Positions 17,210 through 26,255 are shown, counted from the stretch's first letter. The stretch is 64,000 bases of DNA from Woeseiaceae bacterium (GCA_021773035.1 JAJFKU010000045.1:124001-188000), one strand, 5' to 3'. Made by a program: numbers and translations. The notes: a model not told the origin generated them from the letters alone.

Positions 17210-18567
17210 GCGGTATCGACGCGGAAGTCTGGCCGGAAGGCAGTCTTGAGGTGCTGTCGCAGCACGAGGTGGACCTTCTCAGGAGCAACGGCAGCAGCGG
17301 TCTTTATGGGTTGTTACGCCGTTGCATGCTGGCGGTTCTGAATTCCGGCAGCGAAGACGACGATGCCAGGGAAGTACTGCAGGCCTACCGCGATTTCGAG
17401 GTGGGCTTCATACAGCAGGACAGGGGTCTTAAGGTCTCGTTGAAGAATGCGCCGGCAGGCGCTTTTGTCGACGGGTCGATGATACGCGGTACTCGCGAAC
17501 TCCTGTCCGCGGTCCTGCGGGACATTGTTTACACCCGCCACGAGATTCTCGACAGTGGACGATTCGATCTCGAATCGTCCGAAGGCATAACCAACGCTGT
17601 ATTCCATATTCTCAGGAACGCCGGCCTGCTGGTGCTGCCCGCCGACATCAATATGGTGGTTTGCTGGGGCGGACATGCGATCAGCCGCAACGAGTACGAT
17701 TACTCGAAACTGATTGGCTACGAAATGGGGCTACGGGGACTGGATGTCTGTACTGGCTGTGGTCCGGGTGCCATGAAGGGGCCGATGAAAGGAGCGACGA
17801 TCGGGCACGCCAAACAGCGTATCCGGGACGGTCGCTACGTTGGCATTACCGAGCCGGGCATCATCGCCGCCGAGTCTCCCAACCCGATCGTTAACTCGCT
17901 GATCATCATGCCGGATATGGAGAAGCGGCTGGAGGCCTTCGTAAGAACGGGCCACGGCATCGTGGTCTTCCCCGGCGGTGTCGGTACCGCCGAGGAGATT
18001 CTCTACCTGCTCGGTGTCCTGCTGCACCCCGATAACAGCGCTCAGCCGCTGCCTTTGATCATGACCGGTCCGGCATCGGCCGCCGCCTATTTTCGCCAGA
18101 TCGACGATTTCGTCGGCGCTACCCTTGGGCCCGAGGCTCAAAGCCGCTACAAAATTATCATCGACGATCCGCAGGCCGTCGCACAGGAAATGAAGACCCG
18201 CCTTCACGACGTGCGCGAGTTTCGAAAGCTTCACGGTGATGCCTTCTACTTTAACTGGCGCCTGACGATAGACCGTGAATTCCAGGTACCGTTTGTCGCG
18301 ACACACGAGTCGATGCGTGAGCTCGATATCAGTGAGGACCTGCCGACGCACATCCTTGCCGCCAACCTGCGGCGCGTGTTTTCCGGGATCGTTTCCGGAA
18401 ACGTTCGAGAGGATACGGCAGAACGGATCGAGTGCGACGGACCGTTCGAGATCCGCGGGTCGCAGCGAATAATGGATATGCTGGATAACTTGCTCGCGGC
18501 GTTCGTGCAGCAACAGCGCATGAAAATTTCCGGCAAAGACTACGATCCCTGCTACGTTATTAAGTAA
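17206..18567 (+). CDS. ppnN: Pyrimidine/purine nucleotide 5'-monophosphate nucleosidase
   Basis: PpnN (YgdH, LOG family) splits nucleoside monophosphates into base and ribose phosphate and in E. coli is stimulated by (p)ppGpp. The match runs end to end: LSQHEVDLL, FVDGSMIRG, NMVVCWGGHAISRNEY, CTGCGPGAMKGPMKGA, the LOG signature FPGGVGTAEEILYLLG, AFSGIVxGNV-type end and the terminal CY(x)I. A longer frame opens at 17128, but its extra 26 residues lie inside the transpeptidase gene. The TTG at 17206 (453 residues) aligns with the E. coli N-terminus. Confidence 0.94.
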   Translation: MSGIDAEVWPEGSLEVLSQHEVDLLRSNGSSGLYGLLRRCMLAVLNSGSEDDDAREVLQAYRDFEVGFIQQDRGLKVSLKNAPAGAFVDGSMIRGTRELLSAVLRDIVYTRHEILDSGRFDLESSEGITNAVFHILRNAGLLVLPADINMVVCWGGHAISRNEYDYSKLIGYEMGLRGLDVCTGCGPGAMKGPMKGATIGHAKQRIRDGRYVGITEPGIIAAESPNPIVNSLIIMPDMEKRLEAFVRTGHGIVVFPGGVGTAEEILYLLGVLLHPDNSAQPLPLIMTGPASAAAYFRQIDDFVGATLGPEAQSRYKIIIDDPQAVAQEMKTRLHDVREFRKLHGDAFYFNWRLTIDREFQVPFVATHESMRELDISEDLPTHILAANLRRVFSGIVSGNVREDTAERIECDGPFEIRGSQRIMDMLDNLLAAFVQQQRMKISGKDYDPCYVIK

Positions 18568-18687
18568 AACCACTAGATAAGTTGCTGATACAAAAGAGTA
18601 AATACGCAAAGTGCATTGTGATGCAGTTCCTGTGATTTATGGTTAATGGCCGTTAGCATTTGTTCAAAGGAATGACTGAGCAAGCGC

Positions 18688-18960
18688 ATGCCGGATAGTA
18701 AAAACATCAAGTGGGCGGATAGCTTCGGTAAGGAAGCCGAACGAGATGCCGAAGCCAAGGATGCGACGCTGGACAACAAAGTGCCGGCGGCGAACGATGC
18801 AGACGGGTGGCAGCAGTATCGACGCTGGATATCCAAGGCGCCGACGACGCGTGGGCAACGCTCCGGTATCGATCCCTCGCTGTACTCCTGGAAGGGTTAT
18901 CGCGATTGGTCGGATCAGGTAAAACGCAACTGGTCCAAAGATGAGAACAACGACGACTGA
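18688..18960 (+). CDS. Small hypothetical hydrophilic protein
   Basis: The 90-residue protein is rich in charged residues and tryptophan (WADSFGKEAERDAEAKD, GWQQYRRWISKAP, SLYSWKGYRDWSDQVKRNW), with no signal peptide or membrane segment. I do not recognise a family. An AAGGA 16 bases upstream of the ATG is too far for a normal ribosome site. It is followed by a good intrinsic terminator, which supports a real transcription unit. Confidence 0.6.
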   Translation: MPDSKNIKWADSFGKEAERDAEAKDATLDNKVPAANDADGWQQYRRWISKAPTTRGQRSGIDPSLYSWKGYRDWSDQVKRNWSKDENNDD

Positions 18961-18980
18961 TCGCAGGAATATCGCTTAAG

Positions 18981-19006
18981 AAACGCCGACCTTGTGTCGG
19001 CGTTTT
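18981..19006 (+). terminator. Rho-independent terminator
   Basis: The 7-bp perfect stem CGCCGAC / GTCGGCG with loop CTTGT is preceded by AAA and followed by TTTT, so it may work in both directions. It closes the unit of the 90-residue protein. Confidence 0.8.
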
Positions 19007-19116
19007 ACGTAATGACGATCGCTGTTTTCGGAGCGTGAATCAGGTCCCGAAAGGCACCGGAACTGTGTCTGGTTTCCGGGTAAAACAACGTCTCCCAGGT
19101 AAGTTCCAAAGCAAGC

Positions 19117-19159
19117 TGTGACCTGCCTCACGGAGTGATAAAGCCGGCCTCTCTATAGT
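19117..19159 (+). promoter_or_regulatory. Candidate class II CRP/Vfr-dependent promoter
   Basis: TGTGA-N6-TCACG at 19117-19132 matches the CRP consensus at nine of ten half-site bases. A -10 box TATAGT lies at 19154-19159. A transcription start seven bases further (about 19166) puts the CRP centre (19124.5) at -41.5, the class II position. No good -35 hexamer is present, as expected for such promoters. It would drive the two small genes at 19193 and 19394. Confidence 0.55.
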
Positions 19160-19192
19160 TCATTTACACCCGCAGAGATTGTTGACGCGAGA

Positions 19193-19384
19193 ATGTCAAA
19201 GAAGCAGCCTAATATTGAATTACCCATCGAGGCGTTAAAGAGCGAGTCGGCTCGCCAGCGCTGGGAGTTGTTTCATCGTGCTATCGCACATGCCAAGGAA
19301 TGCAATCATGCGTCCATGGAAGATGGCGAGCCGAACGGTGCCGACCCAGAGGCTGTCGGCCCACTGCTGACGATCGTCCGCTAG
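19193..19384 (+). CDS. Small hypothetical protein
   Basis: The 63-residue soluble protein (starts MSKKQPNIELPIEALKSESA, ends GPLLTIVR) has a predicted helical middle and no recognised family. It lies 27 bases downstream of the start point predicted for a CRP-type promoter and 9 bases before a small membrane-protein gene, probably in one unit. The ribosome site is weak (GCGAGA). Confidence 0.55.
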   Translation: MSKKQPNIELPIEALKSESARQRWELFHRAIAHAKECNHASMEDGEPNGADPEAVGPLLTIVR

Positions 19385-19393
19385 GTATCGATA

Positions 19394-19645
19394 ATGGAAC
19401 GACTTCTGCAGTATCTCGACGATCTTGACGACCTTTATGGAATGCTCGGGCTTATCAAAGAAAGGCTGCGCCGGTTTGTGTACATTCTGTGTTCGTGCCT
19501 TGCCATAGGTTTCGGCGCGACCGCGGGTGTCTGGCTGGCCCTGCTGCATCCGCCACTGGCCCTTGCGACGTCAATATTGTTGTTTGTCACGCTTCTTTAC
19601 CGGTCTGTGACCTCGCCGACCGCGCGCGCTTACCAGACAGCCTGA
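19394..19645 (+). CDS. Small membrane protein, unknown function
   Basis: The 83-residue protein has an N-terminal amphipathic stretch (MERLLQYLDDLDDLYGMLGL) and two hydrophobic helices (about 27-50 and 52-70). I recognise no family. It follows the 63-residue gene by 9 bases, so the two probably form a unit ending before the htpG heat-shock promoter. Confidence 0.6.
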   Translation: MERLLQYLDDLDDLYGMLGLIKERLRRFVYILCSCLAIGFGATAGVWLALLHPPLALATSILLFVTLLYRSVTSPTARAYQTA

Positions 19646-19673
19646 CAATTTCCGCCTGATCACCCCGTGCGGC

Positions 19674-19699
19674 CTTGAAATAGGCTGCAGAGCCTATAT
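19674..19699 (+). promoter_or_regulatory. Sigma32 (RpoH) heat-shock promoter of htpG
   Basis: CTTGAAA (19674-19680), 12 bases, then CCTATAT (19693-19699) matches the sigma32 consensus CTTGAAA / CCCATNT within the accepted spacing range. Transcription would begin near 19706, about 30 bases before the htpG GTG. This also argues against the upstream in-frame GTG at 19701 as the start. Confidence 0.75.
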
Positions 19700-19736
19700 C
19701 GTGTGTGTCCCTAGTCTTACGTCGGGAGACGATTGC

Positions 19737-21617
19737 GTGAGCGAGCAGCGCGAAACCCTCGGTTTTCAGACCGAAGTCCGTCAGCTACTGCAGCTGATGA
19801 TCCATTCTCTGTATAGCAACAAGGAGATTTTTCTCCGCGAGCTGATTTCCAACGCATCGGATGCGGCTGACAAACTGCGCTTCGAAGCGCTGGCCAGCCC
19901 GGAGCTGCTGTCCGAAGATACCGAGCTTGGTATCAGTATCGAGATTGACAAGGAAAATCGCAGCCTGACGGTCGTCGACAACGGCATCGGCATGTCGCGT
20001 GATGAACTTATCGACAATCTGGGCACCATAGCGAAGTCGGGTACGGCTGAATTTCTGCAGCAGATGACCGGTGACAAGCAGCACGATGCACATCTGATCG
20101 GGCAGTTCGGTGTCGGTTTTTACTCCGCCTTCATCGTCGCTGACAAGGTTACGGTCGAGTCTCGTCGGGCCGGCAGCGAGCCGGTCGCCGCCGTGCGCTG
20201 GGAGTCCGAGGGCGAAGGTGAATTCACCATCGAAAACATCGAGCGCGCCGAACGCGGTACGCGAGTGACTTTGCACCTTAAGGAGGACGAGTCCGAGTTC
20301 GCGGAGTCGTTCAGGATAGAGTCGCTTATTCGTAAGTACTCCGACCATATTGGCTTCCCCGTATCGCTGCTGGAAATCGGCGGCGAGGACGAAGCGGCGA
20401 AAGTCGTAAACTCGGCAACGGCGCTGTGGACACGGTCCCGGTCGGATCTCAGTGATGATGAGTACAAGGAGTTCTACAAGCACCTTTCTCATGACTTCGC
20501 CGACCCTTTGACCTGGAGCCACAACCGTGTCGAGGGCAAGCGGGAATACACGAGCCTGCTGTACATCCCGGGTGCCGCTCCTTTTGATCTTTGGAACCGG
20601 GAAGCACCGCGCGGACTGAAACTCTATGTGCAGCGGGTCTTTATCATGGACGATGCCGAGCAGTTCCTGCCGCTGTACCTGAGATTCGTGAAAGGCGTAG
20701 TGGACTCATCCGATCTGCCGCTAAACGTTTCCCGCGAACTACTGCAACAAAACCCCGACCTTACGGCGATGCGTGGTGCGCTGACGCGGCGCGTGCTGGA
20801 TATGTTAAAGAAACTGTCGGCGGATAAGGAGCAGTACCCGACGTTCTGGCGTGAGTTTGGGCAGGTCTTTAAGGAGGGCCTCGTTGAAGACCACGCGAAC
20901 AAGGACAAGCTGGCCCATCTGCTGAGATTCGCGACAACTCATAACGGCAACGACACTCAGGATCAGTCGCTGGATGACTACGTCGAACGCGCGGCGGACG
21001 GGCAGGACAGGATTTACTACATTCTTGCCGAGAATTACGCTACCGCCGTTGCCAGCCCGCACATCGAACAGCTCAAGAGCCGAGGCATCGAGGTGCTTCT
21101 GCTCACTGATCGTATTGACGCCTGGTTGGCGGATGGTCTTGCTGACTACGAAGGCAAGAAACTGGTGGACGTTGCCCGTGAGGCGCTCGATTTGCCGAAC
21201 GAGGGCGACGACGCCGGTCAGGAGGAACTCACCGATGAGCACAAGGCACTGCTGGAGAAAATCAAGGGCGTGCTGAGCGAACGGGTTGAGGCTGTCAACG
21301 TCAGTCGACGGCTGGTCGATTCGCCCGCCTGTGTGGTTGCCGGCGATCAGGATCTCAACCCGCAGGTCAGGCGCATGCTCGAAGCCAGCGGGCAGCAACT
21401 ACCGGACGCGAAGCCGATCCTCGAGATCAATATCGAGCATCCGTTGGTAACGAGACTCTCCGGAGAAGCGGACGCAGGGCGTTTCGGTGCGCTGTCCAAT
21501 ATCGTTCTCGATCACGCGTTGCTTGCAGAGGGCACACAACTGGAAAACCCGGCAGAATACGTGCAGCGCATGAACGATTTCCTGCTGCACGTCGACAGTG
21601 GAGCGGCCGGTGAATAA
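19737..21617 (+). CDS. htpG: Molecular chaperone HtpG (Hsp90)
   Basis: The 626-residue Hsp90 has the N-terminal GHKL ATPase ([60 protein letters not shown]), then the middle domain with [12 protein letters not shown] and a C-terminal dimerisation region. The chosen GTG has GGGAG eight bases upstream and gives the canonical N-terminus ([11 protein letters not shown]). The longer frame from 19701 would start upstream of or at the predicted transcript start. msrB follows with an 8-base overlap. Confidence 0.96.
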   Translation: MSEQRETLGFQTEVRQLLQLMIHSLYSNKEIFLRELISNASDAADKLRFEALASPELLSEDTELGISIEIDKENRSLTVVDNGIGMSRDELIDNLGTIAKSGTAEFLQQMTGDKQHDAHLIGQFGVGFYSAFIVADKVTVESRRAGSEPVAAVRWESEGEGEFTIENIERAERGTRVTLHLKEDESEFAESFRIESLIRKYSDHIGFPVSLLEIGGEDEAAKVVNSATALWTRSRSDLSDDEYKEFYKHLSHDFADPLTWSHNRVEGKREYTSLLYIPGAAPFDLWNREAPRGLKLYVQRVFIMDDAEQFLPLYLRFVKGVVDSSDLPLNVSRELLQQNPDLTAMRGALTRRVLDMLKKLSADKEQYPTFWREFGQVFKEGLVEDHANKDKLAHLLRFATTHNGNDTQDQSLDDYVERAADGQDRIYYILAENYATAVASPHIEQLKSRGIEVLLLTDRIDAWLADGLADYEGKKLVDVAREALDLPNEGDDAGQEELTDEHKALLEKIKGVLSERVEAVNVSRRLVDSPACVVAGDQDLNPQVRRMLEASGQQLPDAKPILEINIEHPLVTRLSGEADAGRFGALSNIVLDHALLAEGTQLENPAEYVQRMNDFLLHVDSGAAGE

Positions 21618-22002
21618 GCCCGACGACGCGCATTTGCGTGGAAAACTGAGTGAAGAGCAGTACAAGGTCACGCAAAACAGCGGCACGGAGCGCGCATTTA
21701 GCGGCAAGTACGTCGATCATAAAGCCGATGGTACCTATCGTTGTGTCTGCTGCGACGCGGCACTATTCAGTTCGACGCACAAGTACGACTCTGGTTCCGG
21801 CTGGCCGAGTTTCTGGCTGCCGATGGCCGGCGATATGGTTCGTACCAATACGGATAACAGTCACGGCATGGTGAGACGTGAGGTAGTGTGCAAGAATTGC
21901 GATGCCCATCTGGGGCATGTTTTCGAAGACGGTCCGCAACCGACCGGACTTCGTTATTGTATCAACTCTGCATCACTGGATTTTGAGGACAATGAAGAAT
22001 GA
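21610..22002 (+). CDS. msrB: Peptide-methionine (R)-S-oxide reductase
   Basis: The 130-residue zinc-type MsrB has both CxxC pairs (C45/C48 and C94/C97), the GSGWPSFW block, [10 protein letters not shown] and the catalytic C117 in RYCINS. It repairs methionine sulfoxide in proteins. I chose the GTG at 21610 because GGAG precedes it by six bases; another in-frame GTG at 21598 adds four residues. The ATGA overlap couples it to the FKBP gene. Grouping with htpG suggests a stress/repair operon. Confidence 0.94.
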   Translation: MNKPDDAHLRGKLSEEQYKVTQNSGTERAFSGKYVDHKADGTYRCVCCDAALFSSTHKYDSGSGWPSFWLPMAGDMVRTNTDNSHGMVRREVVCKNCDAHLGHVFEDGPQPTGLRYCINSASLDFEDNEE

Positions 22003-22502
22003 ACAGGCTTTACTTGGTAGCGAGTGTGCTGGTCGTACTGGCAGGCTGCGAGCGGTCGGTAGAACCGGCGGAGCAGGCGCAGCAAGCGGCAGAGGAAGTT
22101 ACCGTCATGGTTGACTGTCCGGCTGCCGACGATGCGGGTGTCATCGAGATCGTGCCGGGGTTGACCGCCAGGATCATGAAAGCCGGTTACGGGCGTGCGG
22201 CTGTTAAGGGTGACTATGCCGACACCAACGTCTGGTTGTGGAAACTCGACGAGTCCGCAGAAGACAGGCGTGGCGATTTCATCTGGGAATCCGGCGATGA
22301 CGTGTTTCAGTTCCAGCTCGGCAGCGGCCAGGTGATCAAGGGCTGGGATCTTGGCGTCCCCTGTATGCTGGAAGGTGAGACGCGTGAACTCGTTATCGCG
22401 CCGGAACTGGCGTACGGCGCCGCGGGGGCCGGTGATGACATACCGCCGAATACAACACTCATCTTCACGATCGAACTACTTAAACTGACGTCACCCGAAT
22501 AG
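21999..22502 (+). CDS. FKBP-type peptidyl-prolyl isomerase, lipoprotein
   Basis: The 167-residue protein has a lipoprotein signal (LVVLAGC, lipid on C17), a short linker and an FKBP domain with [31 protein letters not shown] and [16 protein letters not shown]. It probably assists folding at the outer membrane or in the periplasm. It is the last gene of the htpG-msrB unit and convergent with the OmpA-like gene. Confidence 0.88.
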   Translation: MNRLYLVASVLVVLAGCERSVEPAEQAQQAAEEVTVMVDCPAADDAGVIEIVPGLTARIMKAGYGRAAVKGDYADTNVWLWKLDESAEDRRGDFIWESGDDVFQFQLGSGQVIKGWDLGVPCMLEGETRELVIAPELAYGAAGAGDDIPPNTTLIFTIELLKLTSPE

Positions 22503-22514
22503 ACAGACTACCGC

Positions 22515-23378
22515 CTAACGGGCCGGATTCTGCCATTCGATTTCTATGCGCCGGTTCAAACCGCGGCCGTAGCGGGTAGCGTTGTCGGCTATGGGCGTCG
22601 TCGAACCGCGGCCCAGGGCGTGCAGGCGGGTGCGCGGAATGCCGCCGAGTTCGAGGTAATCTGCGACTGCGGCAGCACGCGCCAGACTCAGCGCCTGGTT
22701 CCAGGACTCGGGACCGGACGCGTCGCTATGCCCGATAATCGCAATGGTGTGAGGGTTGCAGGCGGATGCCAGCGCGACCACCCGGTCGAGCCGTGGATAA
22801 GCGGAGCTGCGCAGTTCTGTTGTGGACTCCTTAAAGCTGATCGGGCCGGAATCGAACGCCTCGAAGGCGCTTTCACAGACTTCGACGGTATTCACAACCG
22901 CATCGACGACGATCGTATCGGCCGACAGCAGAACGCCTTCCGGCAGCGATTCCCGTAGCGTGTCGAGCCGGTTTTGCCAGGTGGGTGCTGCGGCGGTTAC
23001 CGCGCGGATAGTGAGCCCGCCGGGCGTTATTCGCACATCCGAGGATACCGTTTCCGCCAGCGAATGAAGTGCTATCAGCGTCATATCCGGCCAGTATTCC
23101 GGGGTGACGCCGAGAGGGCTGAAGTCGGTGTTAAAGGACTTGCCGGGGAAAGAAGAGTCCAGGGCCTGCAGCAAGGCCTGTTCGTGCTTTATCGACATCG
23201 TGTGGCCGCTAAGCGCAAGCGTGTCCCGATACCAGCTGAGGTGGAAGGTCGGTGCCACGGGAGCTGACGCCGCAATAAGGCCTGAATCTATCTCGTCATC
23301 GTCCAACAGTGGAGCAGCGCCAAGGGCAGCGGCGGCCATGATTGTGGCAGCGATCCTAGTCGCTGGATTCTTGATCAC
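22515..23378 (-). CDS. OmpA C-terminal-like protein with BON-like middle region
   Basis: The 287-residue protein has an N-terminal hydrophobic signal or anchor (about 8-24). The middle (about 40-165) looks like one or two BON-like units (WYRDTLALSGHTMS, VRITPGGLTIRAVTAA), and the C-terminus is an OmpA peptidoglycan-binding domain with IAIIGHSDASG and NQALSLARAAAVADYL, ending RRIEIEW. The plan resembles mycobacterial ArfA (Rv0899). Its start lies 23 bases inside the upstream coiled-coil/HhH gene, so the two are probably translated together. The BON reading is less certain than the OmpA domain. Confidence 0.78.
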   Translation of the reverse strand: MIKNPATRIAATIMAAAALGAAPLLDDDEIDSGLIAASAPVAPTFHLSWYRDTLALSGHTMSIKHEQALLQALDSSFPGKSFNTDFSPLGVTPEYWPDMTLIALHSLAETVSSDVRITPGGLTIRAVTAAAPTWQNRLDTLRESLPEGVLLSADTIVVDAVVNTVEVCESAFEAFDSGPISFKESTTELRSSAYPRLDRVVALASACNPHTIAIIGHSDASGPESWNQALSLARAAAVADYLELGGIPRTRLHALGRGSTTPIADNATRYGRGLNRRIEIEWQNPAR

Positions 23379-24447
23379 ACAGTTCCCGCGCCTGTCCTAT
23401 CCAGTCCTCGCGATAAATACGACTGCGAAAACCTTTCAATCGTTTCGCGATGCGATCAATGTCGTATTCACTCATGTCGGCAATTTGACGGAAATGGAAA
23501 ATACCCATTTCATTGAGCGTTTTTTCGATGGCGGGACCAACACCCTTGATACGCTGCAGCCTGTCGCACGAGTTTCCGATGTTGTCGTCGATTTCCGGCC
23601 CGCTGTCCTCGGGCTCGTCATCGCCGGGCTCGTCGTCCTCGCCGGGCGGGTCATCTTCAGGTTTGTCATCTGCGGGCTTGTCATCCCCCGCCTCGTCGTC
23701 CTCCCCGGGTGCGTCGTCCTCGCCAAGTCCGCCATCCTGCGGTTCATCATCTTCCCACCCGTCTTCCCCAGGCCCGCCATCTTCGGCTTTGCCATCATGG
23801 ATCGGCTCGTTCGATGCGTCGCGGCCGTCGGTTAGCGCCTCCGGGTCCTGCACGGGTTCGATACGCGTCCTGCCGGCTTCGCTGACGGTCGTAAGTTCAG
23901 CAATACGGACCTCCGCCGCGGCGAGATCGGTGGCAAGTTTTTCGGCGTCTTCATTTCGTTGCCGGAACTTCTCGATCAGCGGGGGCAGCCGGTTCTGCCA
24001 GTTTTTGAGTTCCGCCTGAAGCTTTCTGATGCGTTCATCTTTTTCGTCGGAGTCGGCGCTGCTGTCAGCCTGCGCGCTGATGTCGGACTGTAGCTGTTCG
24101 CGTTCACTCACCGAAGCCTCGAGCGATGCACGGATGTTCTTGATCTCCCGCTGCAGCCGATCGCGCCGGGCATACGCCTCCTGCACTGCGATCGACAGTT
24201 CCTTAGCTCTGTTCTTCGCGTCCATATTAGACGCCTGATACTGACTGATCTGTTCCATCAGGCCTTTATTCTGATCGGTGAGGCGATCGTGTTCGACGCG
24301 CTGCGCATTAATCTGTTCCTGCCAACCGGCGTTGACGGCAGCCTTCTCGGCCCGTGATCGACTGCCGCGCAGGAGCCAGCCGACAATTGCACCGACAACG
24401 GTCATTGCGGCGATAATGGCAATGTGTAGGGCCTTAAGTTCGGGCAT
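23356..24447 (-). CDS. Membrane-anchored coiled-coil protein with acidic linker and helix-hairpin-helix domain
   Basis: The 363-residue protein has one N-terminal membrane helix (ALHIAIIAAMTVVGAIVGWLL), then about 140 residues of coiled coil rich in Q, E, R and K. A strongly acidic low-complexity Asp/Glu/Gly/Pro linker of about 85 residues follows, and the C-terminal domain has RLQRIKGVGPAIEKTLNEMG, the HhH fold shared with DUF4332-type proteins. I see no catalytic motif. The frame is open up to 24507 with two further possible starts (24492, 24507), none with a clear ribosome site. I prefer 24447 because the membrane helix then begins near the start. Confidence 0.7.
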   Translation of the reverse strand: MPELKALHIAIIAAMTVVGAIVGWLLRGSRSRAEKAAVNAGWQEQINAQRVEHDRLTDQNKGLMEQISQYQASNMDAKNRAKELSIAVQEAYARRDRLQREIKNIRASLEASVSEREQLQSDISAQADSSADSDEKDERIRKLQAELKNWQNRLPPLIEKFRQRNEDAEKLATDLAAAEVRIAELTTVSEAGRTRIEPVQDPEALTDGRDASNEPIHDGKAEDGGPGEDGWEDDEPQDGGLGEDDAPGEDDEAGDDKPADDKPEDDPPGEDDEPGDDEPEDSGPEIDDNIGNSCDRLQRIKGVGPAIEKTLNEMGIFHFRQIADMSEYDIDRIAKRLKGFRSRIYREDWIGQARELCDQESSD

Positions 24448-24552
24448 CAGGTGTGTCCCATTGTTCTTGTGGCGGTTCCGAAATGCGGACATATTACATA
24501 AGATCATAATTTTACAGCAGTATTCACGAATCTATCCACCCCGGAAACCCAA

Positions 24553-25194
24553 ATGCCAAAGCCACCACGATCTGAAAAGCTATTCCTGGATGGTCCAGCC
24601 GGCCGTCTGGAGGCGATTTTCGAGCAACCGGTCGAGCAGCCTGCCGTCGGCAATGTCGTCGTTTGCCATCCTCACCCGCAGCATGGCGGCACGATGCACA
24701 ACAAGGTTGCGCACACGCTGGCACGATCGTTCGTGCGTATGGGCTTCAATGCCCTGCGGTTCAACTTTCGTGGCACGGAGCTAAGCGCAGGGGAGTACGA
24801 CGAAGGGCGCGGCGAACTCGACGACGCCCTGGCGGCGATTGACTGGTTACGAGCAACAGATTCCAGACTGCCGTTCTGGGTGGCCGGTTTCTCTTTCGGT
24901 GCGGCGATCGCCGTAAGAGCGGCGCTCGTCAGGGACGTTGATGGCCTGATTAGCGTGGCGCCCGCGATCAGCCGTTTCGCGTCCGGACTGGAATCGCAAC
25001 CGCTTTGCCCGTGGTTGGTCGTGCAGGGTGATAAGGACGAGTTGGTCGATATCGCTGAGACCGTAGCGTGGGTCGATAGTCTGCCGCCCGGTCCCGAGTT
25101 GTTGATCGTTGCCGACGGCGAACACTTCTTTCATGGTCGCTTGCTTGAGCTTCGCGAGGCAGTTACTGCGTTTGTGGAAAAGAGCCAGGCATAA
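24553..25194 (+). CDS. Alpha/beta hydrolase (dienelactone-hydrolase-like)
   Basis: The 213-residue soluble hydrolase has VVVCHPHPQHGGTMHNKV (oxyanion side), the nucleophile elbow GFSFGA, an acidic residue in GDKDELV and the catalytic His in DGEHFFHG. Proteins with CHPHP-x-HGGTM are common in gammaproteobacteria and are annotated as alpha/beta-fold hydrolases of unknown substrate. It is a single-gene unit ended by a terminator shared with the convergent HU-like gene. Confidence 0.85.
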   Translation: MPKPPRSEKLFLDGPAGRLEAIFEQPVEQPAVGNVVVCHPHPQHGGTMHNKVAHTLARSFVRMGFNALRFNFRGTELSAGEYDEGRGELDDALAAIDWLRATDSRLPFWVAGFSFGAAIAVRAALVRDVDGLISVAPAISRFASGLESQPLCPWLVVQGDKDELVDIAETVAWVDSLPPGPELLIVADGEHFFHGRLLELREAVTAFVEKSQA

Positions 25195-25195
25195 A

Positions 25196-25217
25196 AAAGC
25201 CGGGCGTACCCGGCTTT
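25196..25217 (+). terminator. Bidirectional intrinsic terminator
   Basis: AAAGCCGGG / CCCGGCTTT with loop CGTA forms a 9-bp perfect stem, with A- and T-runs on either side. It lies between the convergent hydrolase and HU-like genes and can serve both. Confidence 0.85.
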
Positions 25218-25241
25218 CTATCTGCCAGAATGCCGCAGATA

Positions 25242-25562
25242 TCAGACCATGTCTTTAAGGCCCTTCAACGCGGAAACCTTAACGGCTTTCGACGCCGGCT
25301 TCGCCTTGAACATCATCTCTTCGCCCGTGAACGGGTTGGTGCCCTTGCGAGCTTTACGAGCCGGCTTCTTCACAACACGCATTTTCAGCAGACCGGGAAT
25401 AGTAAACATCCCCGCGGCGCCGCGGCCGCCAAGATTCTTTTTGATCTGGCCGTTGAGTGATTCGAATACCGCTGCTACGTCTTTGCGCGTCAAACCTGTG
25501 TCGTCGACAATCTTTGCGAAGATTTCGGACTTGGTTGGTGGCTTCTTGGTGTTTGCTGCCAT
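25242..25562 (-). CDS. HU-family DNA-binding protein
   Basis: The 106-residue protein has an HU/IHF core (SEIFAKIVDDTGLTRKDVAA, FTIPGLLKMRVVKKPARKAR) and the beta-arm proline motif as KGTNPFTGEEM, followed by a Lys/Ala-rich tail. HU proteins bend and compact DNA. The frame is open to 25634, but the ATG at 25562 has GAGGAG ten bases upstream and removes a non-conserved extension. It is longer than typical HU (90 residues), as in the histone-like HU relatives of this group. Confidence 0.88.
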   Translation of the reverse strand: MAANTKKPPTKSEIFAKIVDDTGLTRKDVAAVFESLNGQIKKNLGGRGAAGMFTIPGLLKMRVVKKPARKARKGTNPFTGEEMMFKAKPASKAVKVSALKGLKDMV

Positions 25563-25655
25563 GAAAAACTGACTCCTCAAAAAAAACATAAACGGGCTGG
25601 CGCCCGCACCGAATGCTGCGCGACGATAACACATGTTTTCTAGGTGTGTAAGCGC

Positions 25656-25677
25656 TAAAAGGCCTTTTATTTAAGGC
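25656..25677 (-). terminator. Weak intrinsic terminator downstream of the DUF4426 lipoprotein
   Basis: Read on the minus strand, GCCTT-N6-AAGGC is followed by CTTTT. The stem is only 5 bp, so this is a weak call. It lies between the DUF4426 gene and the HU-like gene. Confidence 0.4.
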
Positions 25678-25701
25678 GTTTTTAGGGTATTGCGATAGCA
25701 A

Positions 25702-26184
25702 TCAGTCGCTGTAGAACTGGCGCTTGAAGCGAACCTCCGAGACCCTGTCCTCGCCATCCGGTTTTACGGAGATATCGAATACCAGCGTTTCGCGGTTTCG
25801 AATATTGTCGTCGCCAATATAGTAAATGGCGGTGACCTCGCCGGATTCTTCAATCTTACGCATGTCAAAGTTCTTCAGTTGGCCGGTGAGATTAACGGCT
25901 TTGACCGTGACGTCGGCGTTAACGGGCACATTGTCTGACTTGCGAATGACAGAAACGCTCAGCATTGCGATTTCATCGCTTCGGACGAGGTTGTACTGGG
26001 TCGCAAACTGGCGCGGGAGTTGATCAGTCGTTTGCGCATTGAAATGCACGACGTGCTCACCGAGATCGGAGAATGTCACACCAGCGGGTTCGGCCTTCGG
26101 TACGGTAGCCGAGTCGCCGGGGCCGCCGCATGCGCAAAGCAGCACGAGTAGCGAAAGAGAAATCAGTAGTGTTCTTTGAAACAT
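25702..26184 (-). CDS. DUF4426-type lipoprotein
   Basis: The 160-residue protein has a lipoprotein signal (LLVLLCAC, probable lipid on C19) and a beta-rich domain beginning FSDLGEHVVHFNAQTTDQL, which I recognise as the DUF4426 family of unknown function. The chosen ATG has GGGGG eight bases upstream; the frame extends nine codons further. DUF4426 genes are often next to yggT and proC, as here. Confidence 0.78.
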   Translation of the reverse strand: MFQRTLLISLSLLVLLCACGGPGDSATVPKAEPAGVTFSDLGEHVVHFNAQTTDQLPRQFATQYNLVRSDEIAMLSVSVIRKSDNVPVNADVTVKAVNLTGQLKNFDMRKIEESGEVTAIYYIGDDNIRNRETLVFDISVKPDGEDRVSEVRFKRQFYSD

Positions 26185-26255
26185 GACACTTGCCCCCTTT
26201 TTTAAAGCCACTATAAACCATTCCGCGCGGATGAGGAATTGCCGCTTTTGGGCGT

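Noticed and set aside
18672..18698. Eight-codon leader frame overlapping the start of the 90-residue gene
   Set aside because: AAGGA abuts its ATG with no spacing, so translation is unlikely; too short to support.
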